The notes: generated by a model from the sequence alone, not told the origin. A stretch of DNA of 64,000 bases from Hirudinaria manillensis (GCA_034509925.1 CM067528.1:2190001-2254000), one strand, 5' to 3'; counted from the stretch's first letter, positions 47,279 through 61,432 are shown. Made by a program: numbers and translations.

Positions 47279-48185
47279 TTTTGCTTTCTCTGTCGGCAAT
47301 AAAATAATCAAATAAAATATAACCAAACGTTTATTTATTTTTCTTTTAAGTTCTCGATTTTAGTTCGCTATAGTCTGGTTATGAATGATTTATAATTTCA
47401 AGTAGTTGAGTGTAACCATGAGTATTATTACATAATACTTTGTTATCACTCGTTGCATAACAAATTGAATGTTACTTCACATCGCTTATCACTACAATTA
47501 GTGAAATTGCTATGATTTGTGATTGAATGACAGCATCGATCTTGACGAAGCGATAATTGTATTATATAAATTATATTATATATTATATTATATATTATAT
47601 TTTAATTATATAATTAGCATTAAATTCAAAATAAGCGGATGGTTCACTCCTCAAAACCATTATTATCCTTCTTTCAGGAATCAGCACTATCCCTTACAGT
47701 GCCTCGATTTCTATTGTCTCTACCACATTCCCCAATTAACATATGCTAATACAAATCTATCAGCCAATTAACATATCCATAATCGAACTGATACAAGTCT
47801 GATAGAAATGATCACATGTTCTTAATGCGGCATTTCGTTTAATTAATGTTGTTGGCATTTGAGTGGGGCTGATTACTACATTTGCATATTTAATAGTTCC
47901 AAAGAATTACAAATAAAAACGATTATGATAACTTTAATGAACTATTGCCCCGTCCCCCCAAAGAAGGGTGGAATTCGATAAACAGTTCCCAAGTGACAAC
48001 CAACAACGCAAAGTTAATTTCTACTTGCAGACACTTTAATTACTCTTAATTAGCTTTAAAAAAAATCAATAAAACAGAAAGACAAAACATGATTCTGTAC
48101 TTTCAAAGGCTTCATTAGCGAGCAGTCGTTAAGAAATGGAACTTCTTAATTAATTTTTATTGTTAATTTCCTTTTTTTTCCTTAG

Positions 48186-48335
48186 CTTTTTCTTTTGGTA
48201 AACAAAACAGACGACACCTCGGCTCATGGTGTGACGCCACCAGCGACGCGAACCAATCGCAACTACAGCAGCGACAACTACAAAAGCAACCAACAACATC
48301 AACACCGCTTCAACAACACCGACAACAACATCTGA
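48186..48335 (+). CDS. Possible terminal exon, Asn/Gln-rich (weak)
   Basis: A strong polypyrimidine tract and acceptor (CCTTTTTTTTCCTTAG) is followed by 49 codons and TGA. The frame reads LFLLVNKTDDTSAHGVTPPA and then Asn-, Gln- and His-rich sequence. No upstream exon was identified and CAA/AAC repeats could explain the openness, so this is only a candidate. Confidence 0.2.
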   Translation, partial: LFLLVNKTDDTSAHGVTPPATRTNRNYSSDNYKSNQQHQHRFNNTDNNI

Positions 48336-51300
48336 GCATTTTATCTCTCTATCCACAACACCCTCCTTAAATTTCACTCAACTCCATCAACGAACATCAA
48401 AGCCACCGCCCTTAGAACGCGGCTTGTGATGTTCTCAAAAGTACTTGAAATCGAAGCCATTTTTTTTATCTTTAGACTGAGTTGCTTTGAATAAATTAAT
48501 AAATTATCGAGTGCACTCTCCGACCGTCTTGTCCTTTTCCTTCCATCCTTTGGATTGAGTCTCTTGGTTAAAGTTGCCATTAAAGCTAATTAATAATTCA
48601 TGAGCATAAAAGTAAAAATAATAACAGTATTAATAACTGTTTGGAATACATTAAGCTGATTGCAATGAAAACTGGGACTTTGAGACAATTTGGAATAACA
48701 AACTTCTGTCCAACCAGGTGACAAATATGGGTCAATCGCGGCTAAAAATGGCGCACAGGTGGAAGGCCATAATTGGAGCGAGGTCGTTAAATTTGTGACT
48801 CCGGTCAAGGTCATTCAAGACCGATTAACTTGAGGTCGTGAGCCTCGATATGTTTTCAGAAGATGTCCGTCACACGTTCATCCAAGTTTGTCAGAGAATG
48901 TCAGAGAAACAATTAAGCAAGCAAAAAGATTCTCACGGACCACAGTTCAAACGATCGTTCATACAACAGGTGTTATTTGAAATATGCTTCGAACAATCAA
49001 ACAATTTCATTAATCTAAGAAGCCTTTTGTTTGCAGAGCGTCACTTTCGAAAAAGAATGTTTGGTCACTTTCCCTAAGCCGAAAGGAATTGTTGAACAAA
49101 TAACGTCCAATTATTCGATCGGCCGGGCAATTAAAATAAAGCAAAATAAAAGACTACAATAAAATTTAATAAAATTATAATCATTAAGCTTCACAAAGCT
49201 TCTCATAATTAGGCCTGTAAGTTCAAGGTGCGCTCGAAATCAATCCAGATCTTTTTTCCCGTGATTGCGCCTCGACATCTAGAACGTGAAATGTCTACGG
49301 GCGACAGACTGAAAGAAAATGAGGGCTTTGAAATGTTGTCAGAGTTTGAAACTTTCATCCAGTCTCAAGTGACCCCACATTAAGTCCTTGCCCGTATTGT
49401 AGATGAACTTTGGTTGTTTTGGTGCCTTCGATGTTTACATTACCAGTACGAACCCTAGAGTTAAGTGCCACGATGATCCACATCCTGATAACGATTGAAA
49501 TCAAATCATTCCGTCTCATTAGAATTTGTTAAACTATCTTAGTTGTCAATGACCATTTCTGCATTCGAGTGTCAGTTTGAAAAATAAAAGAACGAGTTCG
49601 TTCTGCTTTTACTTTCGGTGCCGACGAGGAAGATGATGAATAGTTTTTGTGACCGGAGGAAACGGAGGAAAGACAAAGCGAGTTACGAACACATTTTTGC
49701 GTTAGATTACGATTGGTCGCAATAATGTTTCGTTTGGTAAAGAATAGGTCCAGTCTTTGAGCTATAACACCCGGGCCTTTGTCTTAAAAAAACAATAAAT
49801 CGGTTTCTCGGTGTTCATAAGTAACAAAAAAAACCTGAAATTTTTTTGATTCTTTGCCTCAGTAAGTAGAACAACAACAGACTTTATCAGCTACGTTTGA
49901 GACATCACGTAAGTAAATAAACCAACGTTTAAAAAATCTAATAAAAAATAAAAACGCACCCACCGATCGGATAAACAAAACTTTCGGAACGACGACGACG
50001 ATCCCAATTCCAAGGTGTGAACAGACGAACGACTGGGGAAAGATTGACTCGGACTCTCTGGGAGCGAAATACGTGGAAAAACGATTTGACGATTGGGGGT
50101 TATTTAAGAATCGAGAATGATTTAATCTTCCACAGACATTCCGATCCGAGTTGGCGACACGAACGGAGAAAATATTTCAGCGATGATCGCCTATCGGGCT
50201 CTTGGCTATTGCAGCCTTTCAAAGGATGTGTGTGCATGTATGTATGTGAGAGTTTGTTGTCTTATGTTCGTGCGTGATACTTCAAGACTGTACGAGTATT
50301 TTGAAGCAATGGACGTGCTGTGTCATTGGTCTGTGATGGTGACGCCATTTTACAACTTTGTCTTACCGTTGGAACTGATGAAATCGACTTGAAATGCTTT
50401 TATCATCACCAACGCACTCTCAATCATCATGAAATGAAATTTACATTGCTAATGAGCAAATGTTCACTCACTCTTCAGCACTCCATGTCACCCTCACCTA
50501 TTTTCATTCTCTCGCTCAGAGGACCGACCAAAACTGGCATTACAGCATTTACAAGCCCAACATGGTAATTGAACGACGACTTGAGATTTGAATCGGTTTA
50601 TTTATTTTATTTTTATTTTGTGTATAAAATAAATCAAATCTCCATGGAAACAACCAGTAAACTAAATGTCTATTACTGGATGTTTGATTTATATGTTGAC
50701 GATGACAAGGATTATGGAAATGAACGAATATTATTGGATGCGAAACTATCCAATAGCAACAAAAAACGACAAAGTTTCAAATGCACCTTTGAGACAAATG
50801 TTATTTTAATAATAAACATTATTTTAATAATAAAGTTATTAACTTGCTCGCAAGTTCTCTACTTCGTGTCGGCATTACGTGATCGGTGAAGCTTGTCGTC
50901 ACGTGATCGACCATGCGTGAACAATGCATTCTTGTATTTTGGAAGAGATTCGTTGTTAAGAACTTGTGAATGTCCGATTATCTTAATCAGGTCATAAATA
51001 TAATTTATATAATAATAATTGCTATTAATAATAATATTATTAATGATTAATATTATTATTTGTTATTATTATTAATATTATTATTGTTGTTGTTGTTGAT
51101 ATTAATATCGGTATGCTTTGGTGGCTTTCTTATTTTCAATTTATTGCCATCATTGATGACATTAGAAAAATTACCATACATAAATCTTTAATTCGTAAGT
51201 TGTTAAAGAAACAACAATAATAATAATGATCATCATCATCATAATGATAATAATAATCATCATCATCATCATCATCGTCATCATGATCTTAAATAATTAA

Positions 51301-51624
51301 AAACACATTAAACTTGTCATATCCCTGATTGCATTTCAAATTAAATCTTTTTTTGGCTTCTGAAAAATTGAAAATCATACATCACCGTCACTGTCATCAT
51401 CGCATATCATCAACGTGGTCATCATCACCACCATCATCAGCATCATCATCATCATCAGCAACATCAATCACTTTCAATTTCCTTTGACCACTACGTACGG
51501 ACAGCAGAGGTTCAATCATCCACTTCCTCCTTCAATCCATCTCCTTCTTCGACCGATTCAATCATTGCAAGCCTCAATCGTTGGTGTCACACAATCACAA
51601 GCGCACAAACACCTGCAAAGGTTA

Positions 51625-51705
51625 AGGTTCGACCCAGAGTCAGGAATCGAACCTGTGGCTGACAGGTCGAGAGATGACGTTGCGTAACAAAACTGCGAAG
51701 CATTT
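51625..51705 (-). mobile_element. tRNA-derived SINE fragment
   Basis: Read on the minus strand, GCAGTTTTGTTACGCAACG is followed by CTCTCGACCTGTCAGCCACA and GGTTCGATTCC (plus 51643..51653). This reproduces a degenerate tRNA A-box region, an anticodon-arm-like segment and a near-perfect B box with its T stem, as in tRNA-derived SINE heads. No acceptor stem closes it, so it is not a functional tRNA gene. The tail and boundaries are unclear. Confidence 0.6.
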
Positions 51706-53863
51706 GGAAATGTTTTTAGAATGATTAAGAATGCATAAATGTCGATGCTAGTTGAAACCATGCAGTGTGTGTGTGTGTTTGTGTGTGAGGTCCTTGCATC
51801 TGATTGGCTACTTATAAATAGCCTTGGTGAATCACCTTTGTAAAGTAATAGTTTAATGACACCGATTTAAAATTTGAAGTTGATTGATAAATTGGAGATT
51901 TAAATTAAGAATAACAACAACAACAACGTCAACAACAACAACATATCGTTAATGAATCACCTTGTTATTGTTGATAATATGATAATTAATTCTAATGAAA
52001 GGCAAACGTCACAGTCTCCTCCTGGCATGCCAGGACGCACAACGACATTGAACCTTGAATCAGACAAGACTCGGGTTGAAATTAAAAATTCAAACGGAAT
52101 TTTTACCGATTATTTATTCAAATTAAGCGCATTAATTCAGTTGCATAACTGAATCTTACTTTTTGAGTCATTCTCGTTTGGCTCATTAAAAAAAGCGCTA
52201 CATAAATGATTGTCGGATTGTTTGCCACTTATTCCGAGATAATACAAAAAAGAAATCTTGAATAACGTTATTGACAAAACCAAAAAAGCCATTTTCTGTA
52301 TAAATTCCTAATGTATTTAATGAAAAAATCTACTAAATAAAAATACATTGAAATCGTGACACTACGAGTGAATCATTTGAATCACAGACACATCCTCTGC
52401 CTCTCTTCTCCAGCGAACCCATTCATCCATCTGCCCATCCACCCACTCATCCGTCCAACTGGAACTCATTTTTTCTTCTTTAATCCATCAATCGATCGTT
52501 GAAAGTCTAGACGTCTGCTCGAAGACAGAGATTAATTTCCAACGACAACAACAAAACGAACGCTCACGAGCCAATGGAATTCTCCTAAGGAGTTCTTTCA
52601 AAGTATTGAGTTACTCGACGTAAACAGAGTCTCAGATGTTGAAGTCATGATTTATGACCTTCGCATTCCTCACCCTGGGGTCAAGGATATTCTGATTCCT
52701 GTTGTAGCTCGATAGGATTTTCATGGCCGAACAGCTTGCTTACTAAGCTCAGTACTTGAATGTTATCCTAACAATGCCAACTCGAAGAAATATTAATCTT
52801 TAATAAATTAATAACCTCTTAATGAAGACGTTTCGGTCCTCCGTGCGGACATGGCCCTCGAACTTGGACGATAAAATTATGCCAAAACAGTATCGTCCTC
52901 GGTGTTATCATCCGCCCGATACTTAAAAGAAAATTATGCTTAGATCCTAAATTATAGCATTGGCTACATTTTCCATCTTATTTGAGCGAAAAAAGAATTC
53001 TTGCACACAAAGTGGTCCCTATGGTAACCTCTTGCAGCGTTGCTCATGCAAAGAATTCTATTCATAACTCACAACATAAAACAGCCCCTGAAACAGCCCG
53101 TACGAGGTCCACATAACATAAACCAGTCATAAATTCTCCTCTCACGTGTCCTAAATGGAGGAAACTATCTCCAGTACTTCCTTCATTTATTAAGACATCC
53201 ATCACTCCATGTTCAAACATGCATTCAATCGTTATCCTATTCACCAGCTAGCGTCGATTTCAACTAACTACTTAACAAATAAACGAATTAGATTTGCTCT
53301 TCTTAAGCTGAAACCCCAAAACTCCAACGTGCCTCCAAACCTCAGTCCGAGTCCTTAGTTACTCCCTGGCAACACAACAGTTCAGAAGGTCGGTCCGAAG
53401 ACCCGATTAAAGGAAATTCGACGAACGTTTTATACCTCAAAATGGCGAAGGTACATCACAAAATCTGCAAAGCCACGAGTTATTGCACGAGAATCGACCC
53501 TCGGAAATCCCGACAAGGGCAGGAAAAAAAGTGTTTAAGTGTTTAACTCAGTGAAAAAAGATAGAACAAACATCTCTTAACCGTCATGCCAACGGTCAAT
53601 AATAAAAAAATAATAACTTTAATAATAATAATAATATTAACAATAATATTATTAATATTAATAATAATAATGTTAACAATAATATTATTAATATAGCAAT
53701 AATACTAATAACAGGTAATTAGCATGAAATGTTACTAAATATACAATCACAATTATCATTTTGATTTCAATTTTATGATCTTTTATGATCTTCCTCACGT
53801 GCAATTAGACGACCATTACTAATACTAATCAAAAATTATGACTGCCACGAACCATTAAACACT

Positions 53864-54205
53864 TCAAAATTCGACTTGCAGACCCTCAAGCGACTCGTTC
53901 ACTTGCACGAAGCTTTTACGACAAAACCGTCGACTCCTCGACTTCTCAAATCGCTCGAAGTCACGGGACGACGTCTGCTCGAACCGAGAATACCAAAGAA
54001 TGGTCTGGATGGTGACCGTCAGACAAAAGAAATAAACGTTTACAAACACAAACGTAGCATAAATAATTTGCATGCAAACGAACGAAGGCCGCGACACGAG
54101 AACGTCAAAAGCGACTCGGCAAAAGCGTCTGCTGGTTCTGCGTTCGAAACGAGAGAAGAGAAGAAGAAAAAAAAGAAGCGATTTGATGACGTGCGACACA
54201 GCTGA
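53864..54205. other. Region open on both strands, CpG-richer, product unknown
   Basis: Both strands stay open for about 110 codons. The plus frame is Lys/Arg-rich and the minus frame holds two copies of an RRFCR-containing segment. It is less AT-rich than its surroundings and contains many CG dinucleotides. It could be a promoter/5' UTR or a real exon; nothing decides between them. Confidence 0.25.
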
Positions 54206-54683
54206 AGCTTCTACGGGGTGGGAATTAAACGCGACGACGAAGTCGTACTAATTGCTCGAATTACGAGAAAAAATGAAATAAAAAAGTCGTTTGTAAATAC
54301 GGCCACGTTATAATTTTGCATTCGACTTGCTTCTGGGGACGATGATGACTATGACAATGACGATGATAACTGAAACGTTTGAATACTCTGAGGAGGATTT
54401 AAAATTAAAAAAGAGGGAAGGAAAAGACAAATGGACTCCAATGCTTCTCTGCTTTTGAAATCAGTGGCACGACAACAAATGTAAAACTAAAAATTTAGGA
54501 AAAGTTGGAATTGAAGTGGAAAAAATAAACACAAACGTGTTGCAAAACTTCCTTCTTTGCAAACGACAACCAAGGTTTGGACCGAGGCAATTGCACGCTT
54601 CTTTCCAGTTCCCACTGCGATTGGTCGACAGAATCCCTGGTCTGACCAATGGGGGAGAAGTTTCGATGGAAGCGTAACCCGAC

Positions 54684-57600
54684 TCAGTTGTTGAGCTCAA
54701 AGTGTTTGTAAATACTGGTGACGTAAGCCATGACCGCCTGCCAGTCGGGTCGCTCCCTTGTTGCCATCTCGATGATGTTCTGAAAGTTGTTGTCAAGCAG
54801 GTTATTTAGTACAGAATGATAATTGACATTGATGGTGAAATACAGCAGAAGAAGTGTGCTCACCAGGGTCTGGGGGATGCCTACACTCTCTGCTCCCTTG
54901 AAGGCAATGGTAAAGTTCCTCATCTGTTCAGATTTAATGGAAAGCACGATTTTCAAACGACGTAAAAGACTAAATGAAGAAATGTTAAACTATAGCTTGA
55001 CAATTATATTACAAGTGATCAAATTACTATTATGCGTTATTATAATTTTAATATGCAATTGATTAAGCAGCTATTATTAGAATGAAAACCTTGTCTTGAG
55101 GACCGAGATCCTTGTACGGGACTTTGTCGGGCATGTAGGTGTGGAGCAGGGCGCAAAAGGCCAGTCCATCGTTCCAACTACTGCTGAAGTTTGTTATGTC
55201 GATGTCCTGGAATAACAATTATAATAATTAGATTAAATAATAGTTTACCAAACTGGTTGTTTAGCTCCTCAAATTTACCTTTTTTTAGTTTCATTATTAG
55301 ACAATTATGTGCTTGTGTTACTATTATTATTATTATTATTATTATTTATTATTATGAAATATAAGTTTATACAATACAGCTGCTATTATTATCATCATCA
55401 TTTTGCTATTATTAATTAATTAATTAATTAAATATAATTAAATTAATATAATTGAATAATATTTACTTATTAAAACAACCATTATTATGAGTGAGGAGTA
55501 AAATGCCGAGACGAGAACTTAAACGGCAACTTCCGGCAATAAAAAGAAAAAATGCATTGGAAAAACTGAAAGTCATCTTTTTTTTTTGCTGGCATTTAAT
55601 TGCATTAAAGTTATAATTATGTTGAATTGCAAATTGTACTTGTCAACAAATTAGGTGGTTAACTGATGAACAATTTAACAACACCATCATCATCATCATC
55701 TTCACCACCACCAACACAGTCTCCAGATGATTCCTTCCATCTCGACCATCATTCTGTTAAGAATAGTTTAACAAAGATCCGACCTTGTAGGATGCGGTCT
55801 TGTTCTGGCACCACTTCAGCAGGGCATTCCTCTTGGAACCTCCGAGCTGCTTGGCCAGGTTTGCCAGGGGATCCGTCTTCGACAGGTAGGACAGACTCGA
55901 TGTCTTCTCCGGAGATCCTTCTGTGCCCTCACTGGAGTGAAATATGAGTGAATATGATATAATAATGTAGTAATAATAATAGAAACGATATAATAATGTA
56001 GTAATAATAATAGAGATGATATTATAATGTAATAATATTGATATTAATATTAGAAAAAAAGCGAAATGATTCTTTTAAAAAATTACTTCTTCTTTGGCTT
56101 GTTGGTCAGGATGCTGACCAAAGGCTTGCGTGCTCCGTCCACCGATGTCACAGAATCGACCACTGCCAGTTTAGCATCGTCCGTTGCCGTGGGAGCCTTG
56201 AAATAATGGCGTCCGGTGAATCATAACATTAGATTTGAAATTAATTAGAAAAACAAAGCAAGAGAATGAGCAAGAGAATTTTCTCTCTTTAAACAGAAAC
56301 AAAAAATGGGAAATAATTATTTCCCTGAATAATCATTTGCCAAGTTTAAAGAACCGAGATACGAACCTGTAGAATGTCGAGATTGAATGCTTGAAAGTGC
56401 TGGTGATTCTGTGCCGAAGAAAGAGAAGCCGCTTCGCCTCCGGTGGCCACTTCGAGGTCCGAGCCCCTCTTGAGTAGTTTCCTCGGAGTGCTCGGGGGAG
56501 AGCCGGTCGTTTTCGATGCCCGGTCGACGTCTTCTCTCCTCGGGCCGGGCCTGACCCCTCCGGGAGGGGCGAACTTTCCGCCCACGTGGGTGGGGGAGGC
56601 GACCCCGAGGAGGGTGGTCGTCGAGTCGTTCTTCATCTGCTCCTCGATGCTCGTTATGAGGTGCTTGACCGATAGTTTCTGATTGTTCTGCTTATTCACC
56701 TGCCTCCTCGAGGCAAGTTCTCTGTCGAACGAGCTCAGGACTTTGTCCCTGATCTCCTCTCGGCTCATGAGCACGGACGAGGACGACGGATCCATGGACA
56801 GCGACTTTTGAATGCCTGCGGCCTGCTCTTGCTGCTCCTTCTGATTCTGAACGGACGCGAGCTGCTGCTTCAAGTGCTCCACTTCGGCTTTGGACATCTC
56901 CAGCTGCTTGTTCAGGACTTGGACCGTCTCCTGCATCCGCCTGTAGTCGGCCGCCACTTTCTCGGCGTCGTTCTGCGCCTCGGTTTTGAATTCGTTGGCA
57001 ATCACCACGGCCCTCTGAAGATCTTCCTGGAATTGCAGCCATTCTTCCTGCTCCCTTCCGAACCTTGCCTGGAGGTCCTTGAGTTCGGCCTGAGCTCGGG
57101 CAGCCTTCGACCTCCAAGTCCTCAATTCCGACTCGGCCCTCGCCAGGGTCAGGGTGTGCGTCTTCTTTTCGTCGAGGTGTTGATCGCACTCCAACCTCAT
57201 CGAGTCGAGGTGCTGGTGGACGACTTTCAGCTCCTCCTCCAACTCTTTCATTTGACTCTTGCTCCTCTGGAGTTGACCTTCCAGTTCAGAGCACTTCTCC
57301 TCCAGTTTGGCGTCTGCTCTGCTAGTACTCAGCCTCAACTCCTCTTCGAGGGAGGCGCAAGATTCCCTGAGGTGCGTCGTCTCGAATCTCTTTTCGGACA
57401 ACTCCTGCTCGAGCATGACCACCTTGTGCTCCAGTTTTTCCTTCTCTTCCCTCAGGAGATCAACGACCGTCGACAGCTCGCTCTTCTCCAGCAACAGCCT
57501 CCTCTCCTGCTCCATTTCCAGGACCTTTTTCTGCTCGCTCTCCAGCACGATCTTGCATTTCTCGTGCTCCAGTTGAGCGTGACCCAACTGCTCCAGCAAA

Positions 57601-60600
57601 AGCACATTTTGCTCCTGTGCAAGACAACGGAATAAAATATAATATCAATAAAATAGCAGAACGTACACGATCAATTCTCCTAAAAAAATGGTGTCAAAAG
57701 GTGGGCAACTTTTAATTTCTCAGAATGAGGCCATGTTGAATCTAAAGAATCTGAAGGACTCGCATCGGTTTCGAGATAAACGAGCCGATTGGCCAATTGA
57801 GTCGGTTGAAGTGGCGAATCTATAATGGCTCATATAAGGTGCACTTGAAGATCGGACACTAAGATAGGAAATGGCTTTTAACGGCTTAATGGTCATCAAT
57901 TGCATTCTTAGTGTTAAAACCATTATTGATACTCTGATATCATCGGTGCCGTCTTCCGATAACACCTATCCTGCTACGTGCTAATGTCGTCTTTGTAAAT
58001 AATTCTGATGACATCCTGCACGACGCATTCGAAACAAAACCGGTGCTGACGTCGTTGAAAATAATTATGTCAACTTAAATTGAAATTGGAAACATAAATA
58101 ATTATGTCAACGTAAATAGCTAAACATTACGAATTTTAAAATTAAACTAAATTGGAATCGTTCTGCAACGACAACTCTGTTTGTTTTGTTTTTTGTCATC
58201 AGTGAGTCATGAAAGTGACATAGATTGTTTCTTCGAACGAATAAATTAATAAATTAAAAATGAATAAATAAATTAAAACCGAGCGTCGGAATCCAAACCT
58301 CGAGCTCGTCATTGCCGTGCGACGCTTCTTCCAGCTCCTTCTGCAAGGACTGGATCTTCGCCTGAAGTCCTTCGATGGACTCCTGCGCATCCTGGCTGTC
58401 CTTGCCCATCGTCTGGAGTTTGTTGCTGAGCTCCACCTGTCTCAGCAGCAGCTCCTCCCTCTCCTCCTGGTCTGACTTCATCAGCGCCAGCAGCTGCTTC
58501 TCGACGTCCGACGTCTCCGTCCCTCCCGACTCCGCGTCGCGCAGCAGGAGGGACTTGACGAAGTTCAGGTGGAGTCTGGTGTTCTCCAGTTTCAGCGTCT
58601 GAGTGCACAGGGACTCGAGCAGGACGTTCCTCTCGTTGGCGAGTCGCTCGTTCTCGGAGGTCAGTTCGTTGACGGCGTCTTGGAGGTCCGTCAGTTCCTG
58701 TTTAGTCGTGAACATGTGATCATAAGCATAAAGAATCCAGATGGAATCAATGGAAAACAAAGGCCTAGAGATCATAGGCATAATAGGAAGAAAGACTTAT
58801 TGCTATTAGCAGCTAAATACATTAGCAACACTCATTATCTAACAATTATAACTCGATCGGCCTTAGAATATTTTCAGAATAAACGCAGAAAGATTGTTGT
58901 TAATCATAAATAATTATAACCTGAAGAGTGGCTTGGAGTTCCTCATTAGTACTGTAGTGCGTCTCTTCCATCTGTAGGATCCGATCCTGGAGACAGGCGA
59001 CTGACATCTCACTCAGAGCTCCTTCACTGCTCTTTGTGCTCTGCCTGTCCCAGCAGTTGCAGTCCAGCGAATAATTGGATCTACAAAATGTTGAGTCAAA
59101 TAAACAATTTAGAATCTTTAGACATATGATAACGTTAAAATACGTTATAGTCATAATCTATTAAGTCATAAATAAGTTATAACAAAATTCACATTATTTC
59201 TGAAAATTAATTTGCAGACAATAAAAAAAAAACAGATATCCTCGCTTCTGCCATTCGAACGGCTGCGAATTTAAAATCACAACGTAAATCTCGGCACGCA
59301 AAGGAGGCGAACGCGAACATCAAATGCTGCAACATTTACGTTTATGTAAATCATGAGTCTCATAAAGAAAGCAAAATAAAAAACAAAAAACAAAACAAAG
59401 ACTCAAAAAAAGATGTCGAGTCGTCTCAACCTTCGTTCGCTGCCAAATTCTGGACACTCTGCCTCCTTTGAGTCGATGTCGCTTGGAGATCGGTTCTTAA
59501 CCGCGGATCCGGGAGCCGAGGACTCTGTGGAATGAACGAATGAGATCATCAAAGAAGATGAGAGAAATACCTGGGATGCCTATTACAGTGCTTCCATGGC
59601 TGTTCTTCCTTATTATTATTATTATTGCTACTACTGCTGTTGTATTTACTAACATTATTATTATTATTATCAATTTTATTATTGCCTGTGAGTAATTAAA
59701 ATCTTATAGGAAAAGCCTATAAGATATTACCATAAAAATTATGACAAATGATAGTTAATGTTAAGGTGTCTGATTAGTGGAAAATTTGCAAAATTCATTA
59801 AAAATTAAAGCAACAATTCTTTAGAACATTCAAATGTTCAAATTCTACAAATAAAATCTTTCACAGAAACCACATTTTTAAATTTCTCCACTCCAACTTC
59901 AATCGTCTGTTCACAATAATGTTGGCTAAGATTACCAATTGCAAGCATCAATCCAGATTGCACAAATACCTTCATGATCGCTCCTGGCATCCTTTGATTT
60001 TCTCATCAAAAGCTTCTCAGCATCTGTGAAATGTTCATCCAGACAGACATTCAACTCGCTCAATCTCTGCTTAAGATAGGTGTTCTCTCTCTTCAGCTGT
60101 ACCACCTCTTCTGCATAGGCACTGTCTGGGCTGAGGACTTGATGCAAGGGAGGAGGCTGCTGATTTTGCTGATGGTCCTTCAAGAGAGTTCGTGCCTCTT
60201 TCAATTTTTCCTTGAGGTTTTTGACTTCGAATTTCAATTTCTCGTTGTCCCTCTGTCTGTTCTCGGCAGTTTGGATCAACTCCGAGATACGTCTCTCCAG
60301 AGACTTCTTTTCCTTCTCAAAGTTTGCCAGTAACTCTGCATTGTAAGCCATTGCATTTGATGGGGTCGAGAGTTTCAGAGACTGTCAAGAAAGTTCATCG
60401 GTTATCACTTGACTTGAATGAAAATTTAAACAAACTATTATTCATTATGTCTGACCTGTTTCCCTGATGTTTTTGGACTGCAGACATTTTGAGAACTCTG
60501 TGCTCTTTTGACTGGAACCCTTAGAGAGCCTGTACTGAGAAGACCTGTGGAGGTCAAGACTGGATTCTGAGCAGACTGGACATTGTGGAAGCTCATGGTT

Positions 60601-60731
60601 CGCTTGATAGTTGGATCGGCTTTATTCAAAGTTGAAGTCTTCCCAGATGCTTCTGCATGACTCTTCGTCGTGACTTTATCTTTAGATAGTTTTTTTCCAT
60701 CGGACTTTTTCCCTCCAGACGTAGAAATCAT
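54684..60731 (-). CDS. SPECC1L: Cytospin-A-like (SPECC1L) coiled-coil and calponin-homology protein
   Basis: Eleven exons. Exon 1 (60456..60731) is a Ser/Lys-rich N-terminus ([15 protein letters not shown]). Exon 2 (59970..60381) starts the coiled coil. Exon 4 (about 58921-59081) has [20 protein letters not shown] then [14 protein letters not shown]. Exon 5 (about 58299-58697) has [20 protein letters not shown]. Exon 6 (about 56366-57614) holds the long coiled coil with [20 protein letters not shown]. Exons 8-11 form the single C-terminal CH domain: [55 protein letters not shown] and [20 protein letters not shown]. Cytospins link actin and microtubules and affect cell adhesion and cytokinesis. 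All landmark blocks match vertebrate SPECC1L in order. The start is the first in-frame ATG; the frame is open a little further upstream. Confidence 0.94.
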
Positions 60732-61002
60732 GTCTTCATAAAGGGTCAATGTCTTTCAATTTTCAGTAATTCAAAAACATTTTAAAATATTAAAAACAAA
60801 ATAACTCATACAATCATGTACATTATTTCGAATTTGTGGCGCGAATACGTAAACATCTACACACTAACGCTTAATCAAATGTAAACATCGACTCACCAGA
60901 AACGTCAGTTGGTGACTAGAAAAAGTGAATTGAAGTTCATGAACTTAGAACTGGGACCATTCCCCTTTGGAAATCCAAGCCCAAAAAATTAATAAAAACA
61001 AT

Positions 61003-61432
61003 TTAAGGCTACACCGAACGAGGAGCTACGCCTCAGCCTTCGGTGAGGATAAATAACCGTCCCAATCAAAGCTCGATTGGAGAAGGTAAAATACGGAATA
61101 TCGATTTTTACTCGGTGATTGAAACATTAAAAATAAGATAAATAAAATCTTGAATGCCTAAATTATTTTAATATGTGATTTAACTCAAAATTTAGTGTAC
61201 TTTTTAATGCTTTGGATCTAACGTTAAGCTTGTACAGTCTGCTAACCAGGGATTTTTCCGTTGGAAGTACAGAAGCGAAGTACAGATGTTAACCAAGAGT
61301 CGGGTTGCACTTACTTAATTACTTTATTAAAAAGTGGTCTAACTTTATTTTGTACTTTTTCAAAAGTTAGGATCTAGTAAAGCCATCCAGGCGATTGAAA
61401 CATAAATGTAAAATTGGTTTGGTGTAGCCTAA
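61003..61432. mobile_element. MITE-like element with terminal inverted repeats
   Basis: TTAAGGCTACACCGAAC at 61003..61019 is mirrored by GTTTGGTGTAGCCTAA at 61417..61432. The core GGCTACACC/GGTGTAGCC pairs perfectly, followed by one mismatch and AAC/GTT. The span is about 430 bp and has no ORF, as expected for a non-autonomous DNA transposon. Flanking TTAA on the left and TAAA on the right suggest a decayed TA or TTAA target duplication. Confidence 0.6.

Larger units (their letters stand above)
47279..54683. other. Gene-poor region rich in simple repeats
   Basis: 7.4 kb with no well-supported gene. TA repeats lie at about 47565-47605, ATT/ATA runs at 51000-51090 and 53620-53700, and ATC runs at 51230-51290 and 51415-51460. 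A SINE fragment and one weak exon are listed separately. A TATAAATAG preceded by GATTGG lies near 51811 (+) with no ORF after it. 53864..54205 is open on both strands. The final part is the 3' flank of SPECC1L. Confidence 0.5.

Noticed and set aside
48374-48580. 68-codon minus-strand frame starting MATLTKRLNPKDGRKR
   Set aside because: Basic start looks protein-like, but there is no splice partner, no similarity and the end is low complexity.
49920-50127. Plus-strand open frame ending EKRFDDWGLFKNRE
   Set aside because: No ATG, no clear acceptor and no homology, so support is too thin to call an exon.
56808-57635. 275-codon plus-strand frame rich in Leu, Phe and Gln
   Set aside because: Antisense shadow of the SPECC1L coiled-coil exon.
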